A DNA stretch of 64,000 nt from contig NZ_CADIKI010000002.1 of the NCBI RefSeq assembly GCF_902859935.1, forward strand, positions 372,001-436,000, read 5' to 3'. Source of the stretch: Paraburkholderia fynbosensis. Lineage in GTDB: Bacteria; Pseudomonadota; Gammaproteobacteria; Burkholderiales; Burkholderiaceae. A model generated the notes under the pieces. That model did not search any database. It was given only the letters and a program-made list of their open reading frames with translations, and was not told where the DNA came from. Position 1 is the stretch's first letter. Every line of letters starts with the position of its first letter. The position numbers and the translations under genes were made by a program. Below, one piece after another: positions 1 to 9,712 of the stretch.

Positions 1-1
1 C

Positions 2-109
2 GGCGGCCGGGTCTCGGTCGACGTGGATGCGGAAGACAAGGTGCAGTTGACCTTCGACGAGCATCCGGCGCCGCGCAATCCGAATCCGGAAGCGGTCGAA
101 GTCGAGTAA
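2..109 (+). CDS. clpA: ClpA-like Clp protease ATPase, C-terminal end (partial)
   Basis: Only the last 35 codons and a TAA stop are in the window; the gene begins to the left. The tail reads GGRVSVDVDAEDKVQLTF and ends in an acidic PNPEAVEVE stretch. This resembles the C-terminal small domain of ClpA, the AAA+ unfoldase that feeds ClpP, where a GG-x-V-x-V-D-V segment closes the protein. The identification rests on this short stretch alone. A strong hairpin terminator follows 32 bases later. Confidence 0.6.
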   Translation, partial: GGRVSVDVDAEDKVQLTFDEHPAPRNPNPEAVEVE

Positions 110-141
110 GGCGTCGAATCAAGTCGCTGGCAGTATTGAAG

Positions 142-183
142 AAAGCAGAACGGCGCGGGTTCAACCCCGCGCCGTTCTGCTTT
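142..183. terminator. Rho-independent terminator, probably bidirectional
   Basis: Two perfectly complementary 18-base arms (142-159 and 166-183) enclose a 6-base loop. The stem is GC-rich, with A-rich and T-rich ends on both sides. It lies between the ClpA-like gene and dut, which converge, so it can stop transcription from both. Confidence 0.9.
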
Positions 184-210
184 TTGCGTCCTGATTTGCG
201 TCGTTCAGGG

Positions 211-657
211 TTAGTGTTTGCCGGTACTGCCGAACCCGCCGCCGCCACGCTCGCTTTGTTCGAAATCGTCGACGATATTGAACTCGGCCTGCACGACCGG
301 CACGATCACGAGTTGCGCAAGACGCTCCATCGGATTCAGCACGAAGGTCGTTTCGCCACGATTCCAGGTCGAGATCATCAGTTGACCCTGGTAATCGGAG
401 TCGATCAGGCCGACCAGATTGCCGAGCACGATCCCATGCTTATGTCCCAGTCCCGAACGCGGCAGAATCAGCGCCGCATAGCCCGGGTCACCGACGTGAA
501 TCGCGAGGCCTGTCGGGACCAGCGCGGTTTCGCCGGGCTTCAGCGTCAACGGCTCGTCGAGGCAGGCACGCAGATCGAGGCCGGCACTGCCGGTGGTCGC
601 GTAAGCCGGGAGTTGCTCGCGCATGCGCGCGTCGAGAATCTTCAGGTCGAGTTTCAT
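211..657 (-). CDS. dut: Deoxyuridine 5'-triphosphate nucleotidohydrolase (dUTPase)
   Basis: Hydrolyses dUTP to dUMP and diphosphate, keeping uracil out of DNA and supplying the dTMP precursor. The 148-residue product has the trimeric dUTPase motifs in order: AGLDLRA near the N-terminus, [21 protein letters not shown] with the catalytic Asp, an ERLAQLV segment, and the glycine-rich C-terminal [10 protein letters not shown] arm that closes the active site. The open frame continues upstream to 723, but this would overlap the preceding gene. The ATG at 657 (MKLDLKILD) gives the normal family length. It is the last gene of the minus-strand coaBC block; coaBC-dut adjacency is common in proteobacteria. 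Confidence 0.97.
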   Translation of the reverse strand: MKLDLKILDARMREQLPAYATTGSAGLDLRACLDEPLTLKPGETALVPTGLAIHVGDPGYAALILPRSGLGHKHGIVLGNLVGLIDSDYQGQLMISTWNRGETTFVLNPMERLAQLVIVPVVQAEFNIVDDFEQSERGGGGFGSTGKH

Positions 658-673
658 GCAGAGTGGAGTGAGG

Positions 674-1690
674 TTAGGGCGTGGTGTTTGAGCCGAGCTG
701 GAATGCGTCGGCGAGAAGTTCATAGGAGCGCAGCCGGGCGCGGTAGCTGCCTGCGACGGTCAGCACCATCAGCTCGTCTGCCTGGAATTGCTCTTGCAAT
801 GCATGTAGCCGCTCTGTGACCGTCTCAGGCGTACCGATGATGCTGCGTGGTTTTTCCCGTGCAATCACAAGTTGCTCGCGCTCACCATACTCCTGCTCGA
901 TTCCCTGTTCGATGTTTGGAATGGGTTCGTTCAGGCCGTACGCCATTTGAACGCGGCGCAGGTCGACGGCCTTTTCCAGAGCGGCGGCTTCCTGTTCCGT
1001 ATCCGCGCAAATCACGAAGACGGCAGCGGCCAGATACGCTTGCTGTGTTTCCTGACTCGCCTTGAAGCGCTCGCGATAGGCCTGCGCCACCTGATGTCCG
1101 AAATGCGCATTGATGAAATGCGCGAATGCGAAGCGAATGCCGAGTTGCGCGGCGAGCAGTCCGCCGAATTCGCTCGAACCGAGCATCCATAGTTGCGGAC
1201 GCGTGTCGATCTGCGGCTGCAGCAACACGCCACGCGCCATGTGATCCTCGGGCAGCGCGCCGTGCATCAGGCCGAGCAGGTCGGTGACCTGCTGCGGGAA
1301 AATATCGCCGCGGTTGTAGTCGCCGCCGGCAACCGCCTGCGCTGTGTGCATGTCGCCGCCCGGCGCGCGTCCGACGCCGAGATCGATGCGATTCGGAAAG
1401 AGCGCCTCGAGCATCATGAATTGCTCGGCGACCTTGAACGGGCTGTAGTACGGCAGCATCACGCCGCCGGAACCGAGGCGGATGCGTCGAGTCACGCTCC
1501 CGAGGCGCGCCAGCATCACCTCTGGACACGGATTCGATACGCCGCGCAAGCCGTGATGCTCGGCGCACCAGTAGCGCGTGTAGCCGAGGTCGTCGGCGAG
1601 CTGCGCGAGTTCGACGGTGGCGGCGATGGCGTCCGGCACCGAGTGCCCGGCGATCACGGGCGTTTGGTCGAGCACGGAAAGTAGCGTCAT
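674..1690 (-). CDS. LLM-class flavin-dependent oxidoreductase (luciferase-like)
   Basis: A 338-residue protein of the bacterial luciferase-like monooxygenase fold. It starts [12 protein letters not shown] and carries the family segments [32 protein letters not shown] and [13 protein letters not shown], which build the FMN-binding TIM barrel. This matches the MsnO8-type subgroup. Members oxidise small molecules with FMNH2 and O2, and the substrate cannot be read from sequence. It lies between coaBC (71 bases upstream) and dut (16 bases downstream) on the same strand, so it is probably cotranscribed, though a link to coenzyme A or dUTP metabolism is not implied. Confidence 0.88.
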   Translation of the reverse strand: MTLLSVLDQTPVIAGHSVPDAIAATVELAQLADDLGYTRYWCAEHHGLRGVSNPCPEVMLARLGSVTRRIRLGSGGVMLPYYSPFKVAEQFMMLEALFPNRIDLGVGRAPGGDMHTAQAVAGGDYNRGDIFPQQVTDLLGLMHGALPEDHMARGVLLQPQIDTRPQLWMLGSSEFGGLLAAQLGIRFAFAHFINAHFGHQVAQAYRERFKASQETQQAYLAAAVFVICADTEQEAAALEKAVDLRRVQMAYGLNEPIPNIEQGIEQEYGEREQLVIAREKPRSIIGTPETVTERLHALQEQFQADELMVLTVAGSYRARLRSYELLADAFQLGSNTTP

Positions 1691-1761
1691 GTCAGTGGCT
1701 CCAGATGTTCCGATTCGTCAGCGCGGCTTGCCGTGGTGGCGAGAAATACGCCGTGACGAAC

Positions 1762-2976
1762 TCAACGAATCAGACTCGTGTCGGGCAGACGCTTCGCAAT
1801 TTCTGCGATCAGCGCACGCGCGAGCGTCTGCTTGTCCGCGCGCGGGAGCTTCGTGGCGCCGCCGGCTTCGAACAGGATCACTTCGTTGTCGTCGAGACCA
1901 AAGGTGAGGGGACCGAGATTGCCGATCAGCAGAGGCACGTTTTTGCGCATGCGCTTTTCTTCGCCATGCACTTCGAGGTCGCCGCTTTCCGCCGCGAAGC
2001 CGACCGCGAACGGTGGATGCGGCAGCTTCGCCACCGAGGCCAGAATGTCCGGGTTTTCGACGAAGGTGAAGCTTGGCAGTGCGCGTTCGGCGGTCTTCTT
2101 GATCTTATGCTCGCTTGCGTGAGCGACACGCCAGTCGGCCACTGCGGCGACGCCGATGAAGATGTCGGCGTCGGCGACCGAGCGCATCACCGCATCGTGC
2201 ATCTGCTGCGCGGTTTGCACGTCCTCGCGGAACACGCCCCACGGCGTTTCCAGCGAGACCGGGCCTGCGACCAGGTGCACCTCGGCGCCGGCCTGTTGCG
2301 CGGCGCGCGCGAGCGCGAAGCCCATCTTGCCGCTGGAGCGGTTGGTGATGCCGCGCACCGGATCGAGCGGCTCGAAGGTCGGCCCGGCGGTCAGCAATAC
2401 GCGACGGCCGGAGAGGATCTTCGGCGAAAAGAACGATGCGATTGCTTCGTAGGTCGCCTTGGCTTCGAGCATGCGTCCGTCGCCGATTTCGCCACAGGCC
2501 TGCGGGCCGGAGTCCGGCCCCAGCAGTGTGACGCCGTCCGCGCGCAGTTGCGCGACGTTGCGTTGCGTCGCCGGGTTTTGCCACATCTGCCGGTTCATCG
2601 CCGGGACGACGAGCAGCGGACAATCGCGCGCGACGCACAGCGTCGACAGCAGGTCGTCGGCCATGCCGTGTGCGAGTTTCGCGAGAAAGTCGGTGGAGGC
2701 GGGCGCGATCACGATCGCATCTGCTTCGCGCGACAGATCGATGTGCGCCATGTTGTTCGGCACGCGCCCGTCCCACTGGCTCGTATAGACCGGACGGCCC
2801 GAGAGCGCCTGCATCGTGACGGGGGTGATGAACTGGGTGGCCGCTTCGGTCATGACGACCTGCACGGTTGCGCCTGCCTTGGTCAGCAGACGCGTGAGTT
2901 CGGCGATCTTGTAGCAGGCAATCCCGCCCGTCATGCCAAGGACGAGGTGTTTTCCTGCGAGTTCTGCGGTTGCCAA
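1762..2976 (-). CDS. coaBC: Bifunctional phosphopantothenoylcysteine decarboxylase / phosphopantothenate-cysteine ligase
   Basis: Catalyses two steps of coenzyme A synthesis: ligation of cysteine to 4'-phosphopantothenate, then FMN-dependent decarboxylation. The N-terminal CoaC domain has GMTGGIACYK and the PAMNRQMW signature. The C-terminal CoaB half has GPTFEPLDPVRGITNRSSGKMG. The frame is open to 3057, but the upstream part is low-complexity and unlike the family. A TTG at 2976 follows GGAGG by seven bases and gives 404 residues, the usual length, so I choose that start. It lies downstream of lspA in the ribF-ileS-lspA-coaBC block. Confidence 0.96.
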   Translation of the reverse strand: MATAELAGKHLVLGMTGGIACYKIAELTRLLTKAGATVQVVMTEAATQFITPVTMQALSGRPVYTSQWDGRVPNNMAHIDLSREADAIVIAPASTDFLAKLAHGMADDLLSTLCVARDCPLLVVPAMNRQMWQNPATQRNVAQLRADGVTLLGPDSGPQACGEIGDGRMLEAKATYEAIASFFSPKILSGRRVLLTAGPTFEPLDPVRGITNRSSGKMGFALARAAQQAGAEVHLVAGPVSLETPWGVFREDVQTAQQMHDAVMRSVADADIFIGVAAVADWRVAHASEHKIKKTAERALPSFTFVENPDILASVAKLPHPPFAVGFAAESGDLEVHGEEKRMRKNVPLLIGNLGPLTFGLDDNEVILFEAGGATKLPRADKQTLARALIAEIAKRLPDTSLIR

Positions 2977-3089
2977 CGAAAGCCTCCGGCAAAGCGTGGT
3001 GGCGGGCGGCAGGGCGGGGCGTTCTCCGCGCCGCCGCGCCTTTGAATCCTGACACAAAGCGCGGACGCCGGCGCCTCGTGTCGGTGACG

Positions 3090-3608
3090 TTAGCGGGTGC
3101 CGCGCACGCGCCGCAACTCGTCGAGCACGAGCAGGATCGCGCCGATCGTGATCGCGCTGTCGGCGAGATTGAACGCCGGCCAGTGCCAGCCGCGCACGTG
3201 GAAATCGAGGAAGTCGATCACGTGCCCATACGCGAGCCGGTCGATCACATTGCCGAGCGCGCCGCCCAGAATCAGCGCGAGCGCCGTGCAGAACATCTTC
3301 TGCCCGCCATGACGCTTGAGCAGGTAGCAGATCACCAGCGCGGCGAGCACGCCGAGCGCGGTGAATGCCCAGCGCTGCCAGCCACCCGCCATCGCGAGGA
3401 AGCTGAACGCCGCGCCACGGTTGTACACGAGCACCAGGTTGAAAAACGGCGTGACCTCATGCGCGACACCGTAGGCGAACACCTTCTGGACCGCGATTTT
3501 CGTCAACTGGTCGAACAGGATGACGATCAGCGCGATGCCCAGCCAAGGGGCCAGCGAACTGCTTCCGATGGACGTTTTCGACGAGGTTTTCGACATGGTT
3601 CTGGCCAT
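3090..3608 (-). CDS. lspA: Lipoprotein signal peptidase (signal peptidase II)
   Basis: Inner-membrane aspartyl protease that removes signal peptides from diacylglyceryl-modified prolipoproteins. The 172-residue product has four hydrophobic segments and the family motifs [16 protein letters not shown] and FNLADSAI. The last two carry the catalytic aspartates (D123 and D150). The ATG overlaps the ileS stop codon by one base (TAATG), indicating translational coupling. A second ATG four codons in is an alternative start. Two lipoproteins encoded in this window (at 20199 and 48890) would be substrates. Confidence 0.97.
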   Translation of the reverse strand: MARTMSKTSSKTSIGSSSLAPWLGIALIVILFDQLTKIAVQKVFAYGVAHEVTPFFNLVLVYNRGAAFSFLAMAGGWQRWAFTALGVLAALVICYLLKRHGGQKMFCTALALILGGALGNVIDRLAYGHVIDFLDFHVRGWHWPAFNLADSAITIGAILLVLDELRRVRGTR

Positions 3609-6445
3609 TATGCCGCGCTCCTTGTTTCACCGTTGCCGAACAGGTTGCTGAAGCAGCGGCCGCACAGCGTGGGGTGTTCGGCGTTCGCGCCGACGTCCGC
3701 GCGATAGTGCCAGCAGCGCTCGCACTTCAGGTACTTCGAGGCGACCACTTCGACGCCTTCTTCCGCTTCGCTCGCGACCTTCACGACGTTCGCACTTGAG
3801 GTGATCAACACGAACTTCAGGTCGTCGGCGAGGCTCGCGAGCGCGTCGTAGCGCGCGCCACTCGCGCGGATTTCCACTTCCGCCTGCAGCGACGAGCCGA
3901 TCAGATTCGCGACGCGCGCTTCTTCCAGCGCCTTCGTCACGTCGCTGCGGGCGGCGCGCAAAAGCGTCCACTTGTCGAGCAGCGCGCCGGCGTCCGGCAC
4001 CGCCGGGAACGCGTGATACGTCTCGGTAAAGATGGTTTCGCTATTCGGCTGGAAGACCTTCCATGCTTCTTCCGCGGTGAACGACAGGAACGGCGCCATC
4101 TGACGCAGCAAGCCGTGCGCGATGTGATACAGCGCGGTCTGTGCCGAGCGGCGTGCGACGGAATCCGCCGCCGTGGTGTACAAGCGGTCCTTCAGCACGT
4201 CGAGGTAGAAGCCGCCGAGGTCCTCCGAGCAGAACGTCTGCAGCTTGGCAACCACCGGGTGGAACTCGTACTTCTCATAGTGCGAGAGGATGTCGTCCTG
4301 CAGATTCGCCGACAGCGCCACCGCATAGCGGTCGATTTCGAGCCAGTCTTCGACCGGACGCGCATGCTGCGCGAAGTCGAAGTCCGACAGGTTCGCGAGC
4401 AGGAAGCGCAGCGTGTTGCGGATGCGGCGATAGCCTTCGGTGACGCGCTTGAGAATTTCCTCGGAGATCGCCAACTCGCCCGAGTAGTCGGTCGATGCGA
4501 TCCACAGGCGGATGATTTCCGCGCCGAGGCGGTTCGCCACTTCATGCGGATCGATGCCGTTGCCGAGCGACTTGCTCATCTTGCGGCCTTCGCCGTCGAC
4601 GGTGAAGCCGTGGGTGAGCAGCGCGTTGTACGGCGGCCGGCCGTCGAGCATCGACGCGGTCAGCAGCGACGAATGGAACCAGCCGCGATGCTGGTCCGAG
4701 CCTTCCAGATACAGGTCGGCCGGGAATTGCAGTTCGTCCTTGTGCGAGCCGCGCAGCACGTGCCAGTGCGTGGTGCCCGAGTCGAACCATACGTCGAGCG
4801 TGTCGCGGTTCTTCTCGTACATGTTGGCGTCGTCGCCGAGCAATTCGCGCGGGTCGAGCGATTGCCATGCTTCGATGCCGGCCTTCTCGACGCGTTGCGC
4901 GACTTCTTCGAGCAATTCCTGCGTGCGCGGATGCAGCGCGCCGGTTTCCTTGTGCACGAAGAACGCCATCGGCACGCCCCATTGACGCTGGCGCGACAGC
5001 GTCCAGTCCGGACGGTTGGCGATCATGCTGAAGAGGCGCTGCTTGCCCCACGCCGGATAGAACGCGGTGTTTTCGATGCCTTCGAGCGCGGTTTCGCGCA
5101 GCGTCCTGTCGCTGTCGTTCGGCTTCACGTCCATGCCGGCGAACCATTGCGACGTCGCACGGTAGATGATCGGCGTCTTGTGGCGCCAGCAGTGCATGTA
5201 GCTGTGCGTGTACTTCTCGGTGCGCATCAGCGAGCCGGCGCCTTGCAGCGCTTCGACGATCTGCGGATTGGCCGCCCAGATGGACAGGCCGCCGAACAGC
5301 GCGAGCGATTCGATGTAGCGGCCGTCGCCCATCACCGGGTTGATGATGTCGGAGTCGGCCATGCCGTGCGCCTTGCACGACGCGAAGTCTTCCACGCCGT
5401 AGGCCGGCGAGGAGTGCACGACGCCCGTACCGGTTTCGGTCGTCACGTAGTCGCCGAGATAGACGGGCGCGGTGCGCTTGTAGGCCGGATGCGCGGACGC
5501 GAGCGGATGGTTGAAGCGCAGGTTGACGAGCCTTTCGCCCGGCGTGGTGGCGACGATCGTGCCTTCCAGCCCGTATTGTTTCAGGCAGGCTTCGACGCGT
5601 TCTTCAGCCAGGATCAGCAGGCCGCGCGGCGTGTCGACCAGCGCGTAGACGATTTCCGGATGCAGGTTCAGCGCCTGGTTGGCGGGGATGGTCCACGGCG
5701 TGGTGGTCCAGATCACGATGCCGCCTTCGTCGCGCGGCAGCGTATTCAGACCGAACGCCTGCGCGGTCTTTGCCGGCTCGGCGAAGCTGAACAGCACGTC
5801 GATGGTCGGATCGGTCTTGTCCTTGTACTCGACCTCCGCCTCGGCCAACGCCGAGCCGCAGTCGAAACACCAGTTCACCGGCTTCAGGCCGCGAAACACG
5901 TAGCCCTTTTCCATGATCTTCGCGAGCGCGCGGATTTCGCCGGCCTCGTTCGTGAAGTTCATCGTCTTGTACGGGTTGTCCCAGTCGCCGAGCACGCCCA
6001 GACGGCGGAAGCCGACCTTCTGCTTCTCGATCTGCTCGGTCGCATAGGCGCGCGCCTTCTGCATCACTTCAGCCGCCGGCAGCGACTTGCCGAACTGCTT
6101 TTCGATCTGGATTTCGATCGGCATGCCGTGGCAGTCCCAGCCAGGCACGTAGACCGCGTCGAAGCCCGCCAGATTGCGCGCCTTGACGATCATGTCCTTG
6201 AGAATCTTGTTGACCGCGTGGCCGAGATGGATGTCGCCGTTCGCATACGGCGGGCCGTCGTGCAGGATGAACTTCTTGCGGCCTTTGGAAGCGGCGCGGA
6301 TCTTTTCGTAGATCTTGCGTTCCTGCCATTCCTTGACCCATTGCGGCTCGCGCTTGGGCAGGTCGCCGCGCATCGGGAACGGCGTGTCGAGCAGGTTCAC
6401 CGGGTAGCGTGACTGCGGTTTCGAATCGGCTTTCTTGTTGCTCAT
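3608..6445 (-). CDS. ileS: Isoleucyl-tRNA synthetase
   Basis: Class I synthetase that charges tRNA-Ile and edits misactivated valine. The 945-residue product has the HIGH-type motif HLGH at residues 73-76, the KMSKS loop near residue 622, an internal CP1 editing domain, and a C-terminal zinc-binding region (CERCWHY then CGRCFSN). The frame stays open to 6706, but that extension is arginine-rich and unlike the family. The ATG at 6445 (MSNKKADSK) gives the normal length. It sits 169 bases downstream of ribF and overlaps lspA by one base, the classic ribF-ileS-lspA order. Confidence 0.98.
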   Translation of the reverse strand: MSNKKADSKPQSRYPVNLLDTPFPMRGDLPKREPQWVKEWQERKIYEKIRAASKGRKKFILHDGPPYANGDIHLGHAVNKILKDMIVKARNLAGFDAVYVPGWDCHGMPIEIQIEKQFGKSLPAAEVMQKARAYATEQIEKQKVGFRRLGVLGDWDNPYKTMNFTNEAGEIRALAKIMEKGYVFRGLKPVNWCFDCGSALAEAEVEYKDKTDPTIDVLFSFAEPAKTAQAFGLNTLPRDEGGIVIWTTTPWTIPANQALNLHPEIVYALVDTPRGLLILAEERVEACLKQYGLEGTIVATTPGERLVNLRFNHPLASAHPAYKRTAPVYLGDYVTTETGTGVVHSSPAYGVEDFASCKAHGMADSDIINPVMGDGRYIESLALFGGLSIWAANPQIVEALQGAGSLMRTEKYTHSYMHCWRHKTPIIYRATSQWFAGMDVKPNDSDRTLRETALEGIENTAFYPAWGKQRLFSMIANRPDWTLSRQRQWGVPMAFFVHKETGALHPRTQELLEEVAQRVEKAGIEAWQSLDPRELLGDDANMYEKNRDTLDVWFDSGTTHWHVLRGSHKDELQFPADLYLEGSDQHRGWFHSSLLTASMLDGRPPYNALLTHGFTVDGEGRKMSKSLGNGIDPHEVANRLGAEIIRLWIASTDYSGELAISEEILKRVTEGYRRIRNTLRFLLANLSDFDFAQHARPVEDWLEIDRYAVALSANLQDDILSHYEKYEFHPVVAKLQTFCSEDLGGFYLDVLKDRLYTTAADSVARRSAQTALYHIAHGLLRQMAPFLSFTAEEAWKVFQPNSETIFTETYHAFPAVPDAGALLDKWTLLRAARSDVTKALEEARVANLIGSSLQAEVEIRASGARYDALASLADDLKFVLITSSANVVKVASEAEEGVEVVASKYLKCERCWHYRADVGANAEHPTLCGRCFSNLFGNGETRSAA

Positions 6446-6614
6446 GATGTGGTCGCGGTGAATTCGTTCTATGCGCAGCAAAGGCGCGGGGTTGCGCACG
6501 ATGCGCGAGGACGTGGGACGCGCCCGGCAGGTCTGTCGCGTGATCCACGGACGCCTTTCGATGCGCGCGGCGACGGTACGCGCGGCGCTTGAGCGCTCGC
6601 CCGTACCGCGGCGG

Positions 6615-7610
6615 TTACCTAATTCGGTCGGTGGCCGAGGTGGCGAAACCGGTGGAGCGGCTGCCCGGCGTGCCGGCGCCGACGGCCGCGAACCACGCGC
6701 GCGCATTGGCGGCGTCGCGCGCGATGGCGGCGGTCAGCGTTTCGAGGTCGACGAACTTTTCCTCGTCGCGCAGCTTCTTCAGGAATTCGACGCGCACGAG
6801 TTTGCCATACGCGTCGCCGTGCCAATCGAGCAGGTGCACTTCGAGCAGCACGCGGCCGGAGTCGTCGACGGTGGGGCGCAGGCCGAGGCTCGCGACGCCC
6901 GGCAGCGGTTCGTCCGCCACGCCGTGCACGCGCACGACGAAAATGCCGGCGAGCGCCGGACGCTTATGGGCGATCGGCAGATTGAGCGTCGGGAAACCGA
7001 GATCGCGGCCGAGCTTCATGCCGTGCGCGACGTGGCCGCTGATCAGATAATCGCGGCCGAGCGCGGCGCGCGCCGCGTCGAGGTCGCCCGCCACCAGCGC
7101 CGAGCGCACGCCCGAACTGGAAATGCGCGCGCCCGACGGATCGGCGACCGTGGCCATCTGTTCGACTTCGAAGCCATGCTGCTGGCCCGCGGCCTTTAGC
7201 GACGCGAAGTCGCCGGCGCGCTTCGCGCCGTAGCGGAAGTCGTCGCCGATCATGACCCAGCGCGCGTGCAGCCCGTTGACGATGATCCGCTCGACGAACG
7301 CATCCGGTGACTGGCTCGCGAACGTGTGATTGAAATGCTCGACCACCACCCGGTCGACGCCGTTGGTGCGCAGCGCCTCCAGCTTGTCGCGCAGCATCGC
7401 GATGCGCGGCGGCGCGCCGGCCGGATTGAAGAATTCGCGCGGGTGCGGCTCGAAGGTCATCACGCAGACGGGCAGGCCGCGCGCATCCGCTGCTGCGCGC
7501 ACATGGGCGAGCAGAGCCTGATGGCCGCGGTGGACACCGTCGAAGTTGCCGATGGTCAGTGCGCAGGGCGCACGGCTTTCGGCATTGGGAAGACCGCGGA
7601 AGACTCTCAC
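6615..7610 (-). CDS. ribF: Bifunctional riboflavin kinase / FAD synthetase
   Basis: Phosphorylates riboflavin to FMN and adenylates FMN to FAD. The N-terminal nucleotidyltransferase domain has [12 protein letters not shown]; the C-terminal kinase domain has [12 protein letters not shown] and GIFVVRVHG. The long open frame to 8360 overlaps purN on the other strand, so its first part is not real. A GTG at 7610 (reading [11 protein letters not shown] after it) gives 331 residues, the expected length. It is divergent from purN, with 117 bases between their starts. Confidence 0.95.
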   Translation of the reverse strand: MRVFRGLPNAESRAPCALTIGNFDGVHRGHQALLAHVRAAADARGLPVCVMTFEPHPREFFNPAGAPPRIAMLRDKLEALRTNGVDRVVVEHFNHTFASQSPDAFVERIIVNGLHARWVMIGDDFRYGAKRAGDFASLKAAGQQHGFEVEQMATVADPSGARISSSGVRSALVAGDLDAARAALGRDYLISGHVAHGMKLGRDLGFPTLNLPIAHKRPALAGIFVVRVHGVADEPLPGVASLGLRPTVDDSGRVLLEVHLLDWHGDAYGKLVRVEFLKKLRDEEKFVDLETLTAAIARDAANARAWFAAVGAGTPGSRSTGFATSATDRIR

Positions 7611-7727
7611 GATAGCGGGTTGCAGTAGGGCGGCCGGAATGCCGCAAAACAAATGATTATAAACGCTCGGCGCGGCAGCCGCCTCTCGCGTCGCGGTTTG
7701 GGTGTTGCCGAATGATAAAATCCGCGG

Positions 7728-8381
7728 ATGAAAAAACTCGTCATCCTGATTTCGGGGCGGGGAAGCAACATGGAAGCCATCGTTCGGGCCTGTCTGGACG
7801 AAGGCTGGCCGGCGCAAATCGCCGCCGTGATTGCCAACCGTCCTGACGCCGCGGGCCTTGCGTTCGCGGCGTCGCACGGTATTGCCACGGCGGTGGTCGA
7901 CCACCGCCGGTTTCCCGACCGCGACAGCTTCGACGCCGCGCTGGCGCGCGAAATCGACGGTTTCGCGGCGGACCTCGTGGTGCTCGCGGGCTTCATGCGG
8001 GTGCTCACCGCCGCTTTCGTCGACCGCTACGCCGGGCGCATGCTCAACGTGCACCCGTCGCTGCTGCCGAGCTTTCCGGGCCTGAAAACCCATCAGCAGG
8101 CGCTCGACGCCGGCGTGCGGCTGCATGGCGCGTCGGTGCATTTCGTCACGTCGCAACTGGATCACGGGCCGATCGTCGCGCAGGCGGCGGTTCCCGTGGA
8201 AACCGGCGACACCCCCGCCACGCTCGCCGAACGCGTGCTGGCAACCGAACATATTATTTATCCACGCGCGGTGCGCTGGTTCGTCGAAGGGCGTCTTGCG
8301 CTCGACGGTCTGCGTGTCACGCTTACGCCGCCAGAGCCGCAATGGCTCTTTGCCGGTCACACCGCCGGAGAGGGCGCATGA
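7728..8381 (+). CDS. purN: Phosphoribosylglycinamide formyltransferase
   Basis: Transfers the formyl group of 10-formyl-THF to GAR, the third step of purine synthesis. The 217-residue protein begins MKKLVILISGRGSNM, the phosphate-binding loop. It carries the catalytic segment LNVHPSLLPSFPG (His109) and the catalytic Asp in QLDHGPIV. No strong ribosome-binding site is visible, and an AT-rich GATAAAAT lies immediately before the start, so the leader is probably short. The stop overlaps the start of rsmB (ATGA). Confidence 0.97.
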   Translation: MKKLVILISGRGSNMEAIVRACLDEGWPAQIAAVIANRPDAAGLAFAASHGIATAVVDHRRFPDRDSFDAALAREIDGFAADLVVLAGFMRVLTAAFVDRYAGRMLNVHPSLLPSFPGLKTHQQALDAGVRLHGASVHFVTSQLDHGPIVAQAAVPVETGDTPATLAERVLATEHIIYPRAVRWFVEGRLALDGLRVTLTPPEPQWLFAGHTAGEGA

Positions 8382-9637
8382 GATTACATGGTTTCCTGAT
8401 TGGACAAACCGAGACTTTGCTGGCTGAAGTCCTGAAACTGACCGGCCCCGCCGACGCCACCACCAGCCGTTTTTTCCGCGCCCATCCGAAGCTCGGGCAC
8501 GGTGAGCGCGGCGTGATCGCCGAGGCGGTCTTCGCGGTGCTGCGTCGCCGGATGGAATTCGCCCACCTCGCCGAAAGCGGCGCGGGCAGCCCGGCGCGCC
8601 GCATGGCCTTGCTGGGCCTGATGCAGACGGCAGGGCGCTCGGCGCTCAAGCCGTTCGTCTCGGAGTCGGAATCGAAGTGGCTCGATCACGTCGCGATGAT
8701 CGACCCGGAAAGCTTGCCGCTGCGGATTCGCCTGAATTTGCCTGGCTGGATCAGCGAGGCGCTGAGCCAGCGTTTCGAGGCCGCGGAACTCGCGCAACTG
8801 GCCGCCGCGCTGAACTACCCTGCGCCGCTCGATCTGCGCACGAACCCGATCAAGGCGAGCCGCGACGACGTGCTGAACGCGCTGTCGAAGGCCGGTATCG
8901 AGGCCGGCGCGACGCCGTTCGCGCCGTTCGGCGTGCGCGTGGTCGGCAAGCCGCCGCTCACCAAACTCGACGCGTTCCAGCACGGTTGGCTCGAAGTGCA
9001 GGACGAAGGCAGCCAGTTGCTGTGTTCGCTGGTCGCACCCAAGCGCGGCGAGATGATCGTCGACTTTTGCGCGGGCGCGGGCGGCAAAACGCTGGCGCTC
9101 GGCGCGGCGATGCGTTCTACCGGGCGTCTCTACGCATTCGACATTTCCGAGCGGCGTCTGGCCAAGCTCAAGCCGCGCCTTGCGCGCAGCGGGCTGTCGA
9201 ACGTCAATCCGGTGCTGATCGACAGTGAGCATGACGCGAAGATCAAGCGCCTCGCCGGCAAGATCGACCGTGTGCTGGTCGACGCGCCGTGCAGCGGCTT
9301 GGGCACGCTGCGCCGCAACCCCGACCTGAAGTGGCGCCAGTCGCCGGAATCGGTGGCCGAGCTGGCGCCGAAGCAATTGTCGATTCTGGCAAGCGCGGCG
9401 CGTCTGGTGAAGAAGGGCGGCCGTCTCGTCTACGCGACCTGCTCGATTCTGGAAGTCGAGAATGAGGCCGTGGTGCAGCAGTTTCTCGCCAATCATCCGG
9501 ACTTCGCGCTGGTGCCTGCACGTGACGTGCTGGCCGAGCAGCGGATCGACCTCGAAATGGGCGACTACCTGTCGATGTGGCCGCATCGCCACGCCACCGA
9601 CGGCTTCTTCGCCGCCGTGCTGGAACGCCAGAGCTAA
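8378..9637 (+). CDS. rsmB: RsmB/NOP-family 16S rRNA m5C methyltransferase
   Basis: A SAM-dependent RNA cytosine-C5 methyltransferase of 419 residues. It has motif I DFCAGAGGKTLALG and the two catalytic cysteines, C305 in DAPCSGLGT and C355 in YATCSILE, the NOP2/RsmB arrangement. The N-terminal region resembles the helical NusB-like/RNA-binding part. Whether the target is 16S C967, as for E. coli RsmB, is inference. The ATG at 8378 overlaps the purN stop by four bases, so the pair is translationally coupled. Confidence 0.88.
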   Translation: MRLHGFLIGQTETLLAEVLKLTGPADATTSRFFRAHPKLGHGERGVIAEAVFAVLRRRMEFAHLAESGAGSPARRMALLGLMQTAGRSALKPFVSESESKWLDHVAMIDPESLPLRIRLNLPGWISEALSQRFEAAELAQLAAALNYPAPLDLRTNPIKASRDDVLNALSKAGIEAGATPFAPFGVRVVGKPPLTKLDAFQHGWLEVQDEGSQLLCSLVAPKRGEMIVDFCAGAGGKTLALGAAMRSTGRLYAFDISERRLAKLKPRLARSGLSNVNPVLIDSEHDAKIKRLAGKIDRVLVDAPCSGLGTLRRNPDLKWRQSPESVAELAPKQLSILASAARLVKKGGRLVYATCSILEVENEAVVQQFLANHPDFALVPARDVLAEQRIDLEMGDYLSMWPHRHATDGFFAAVLERQS

Positions 9638-9712
9638 CGCAACAGTGGCTTCTTGTCGACGCTAACGGGTTCATTGCCGAACCCGCTAGCGCCGGCGGAT
9701 TCGGCAACATTC

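Noticed and set aside
4013..6412. 799-codon open frame on the plus strand opposite ileS
   Set aside because: It mirrors ileS in a GC-rich gene, is rich in Arg/Val/Gln/Asp from complement codons, and has no motif.
7611..8360. N-terminal extension of ribF overlapping purN
   Set aside because: It is antisense to purN; a GTG at 7610 gives a full-length RibF.
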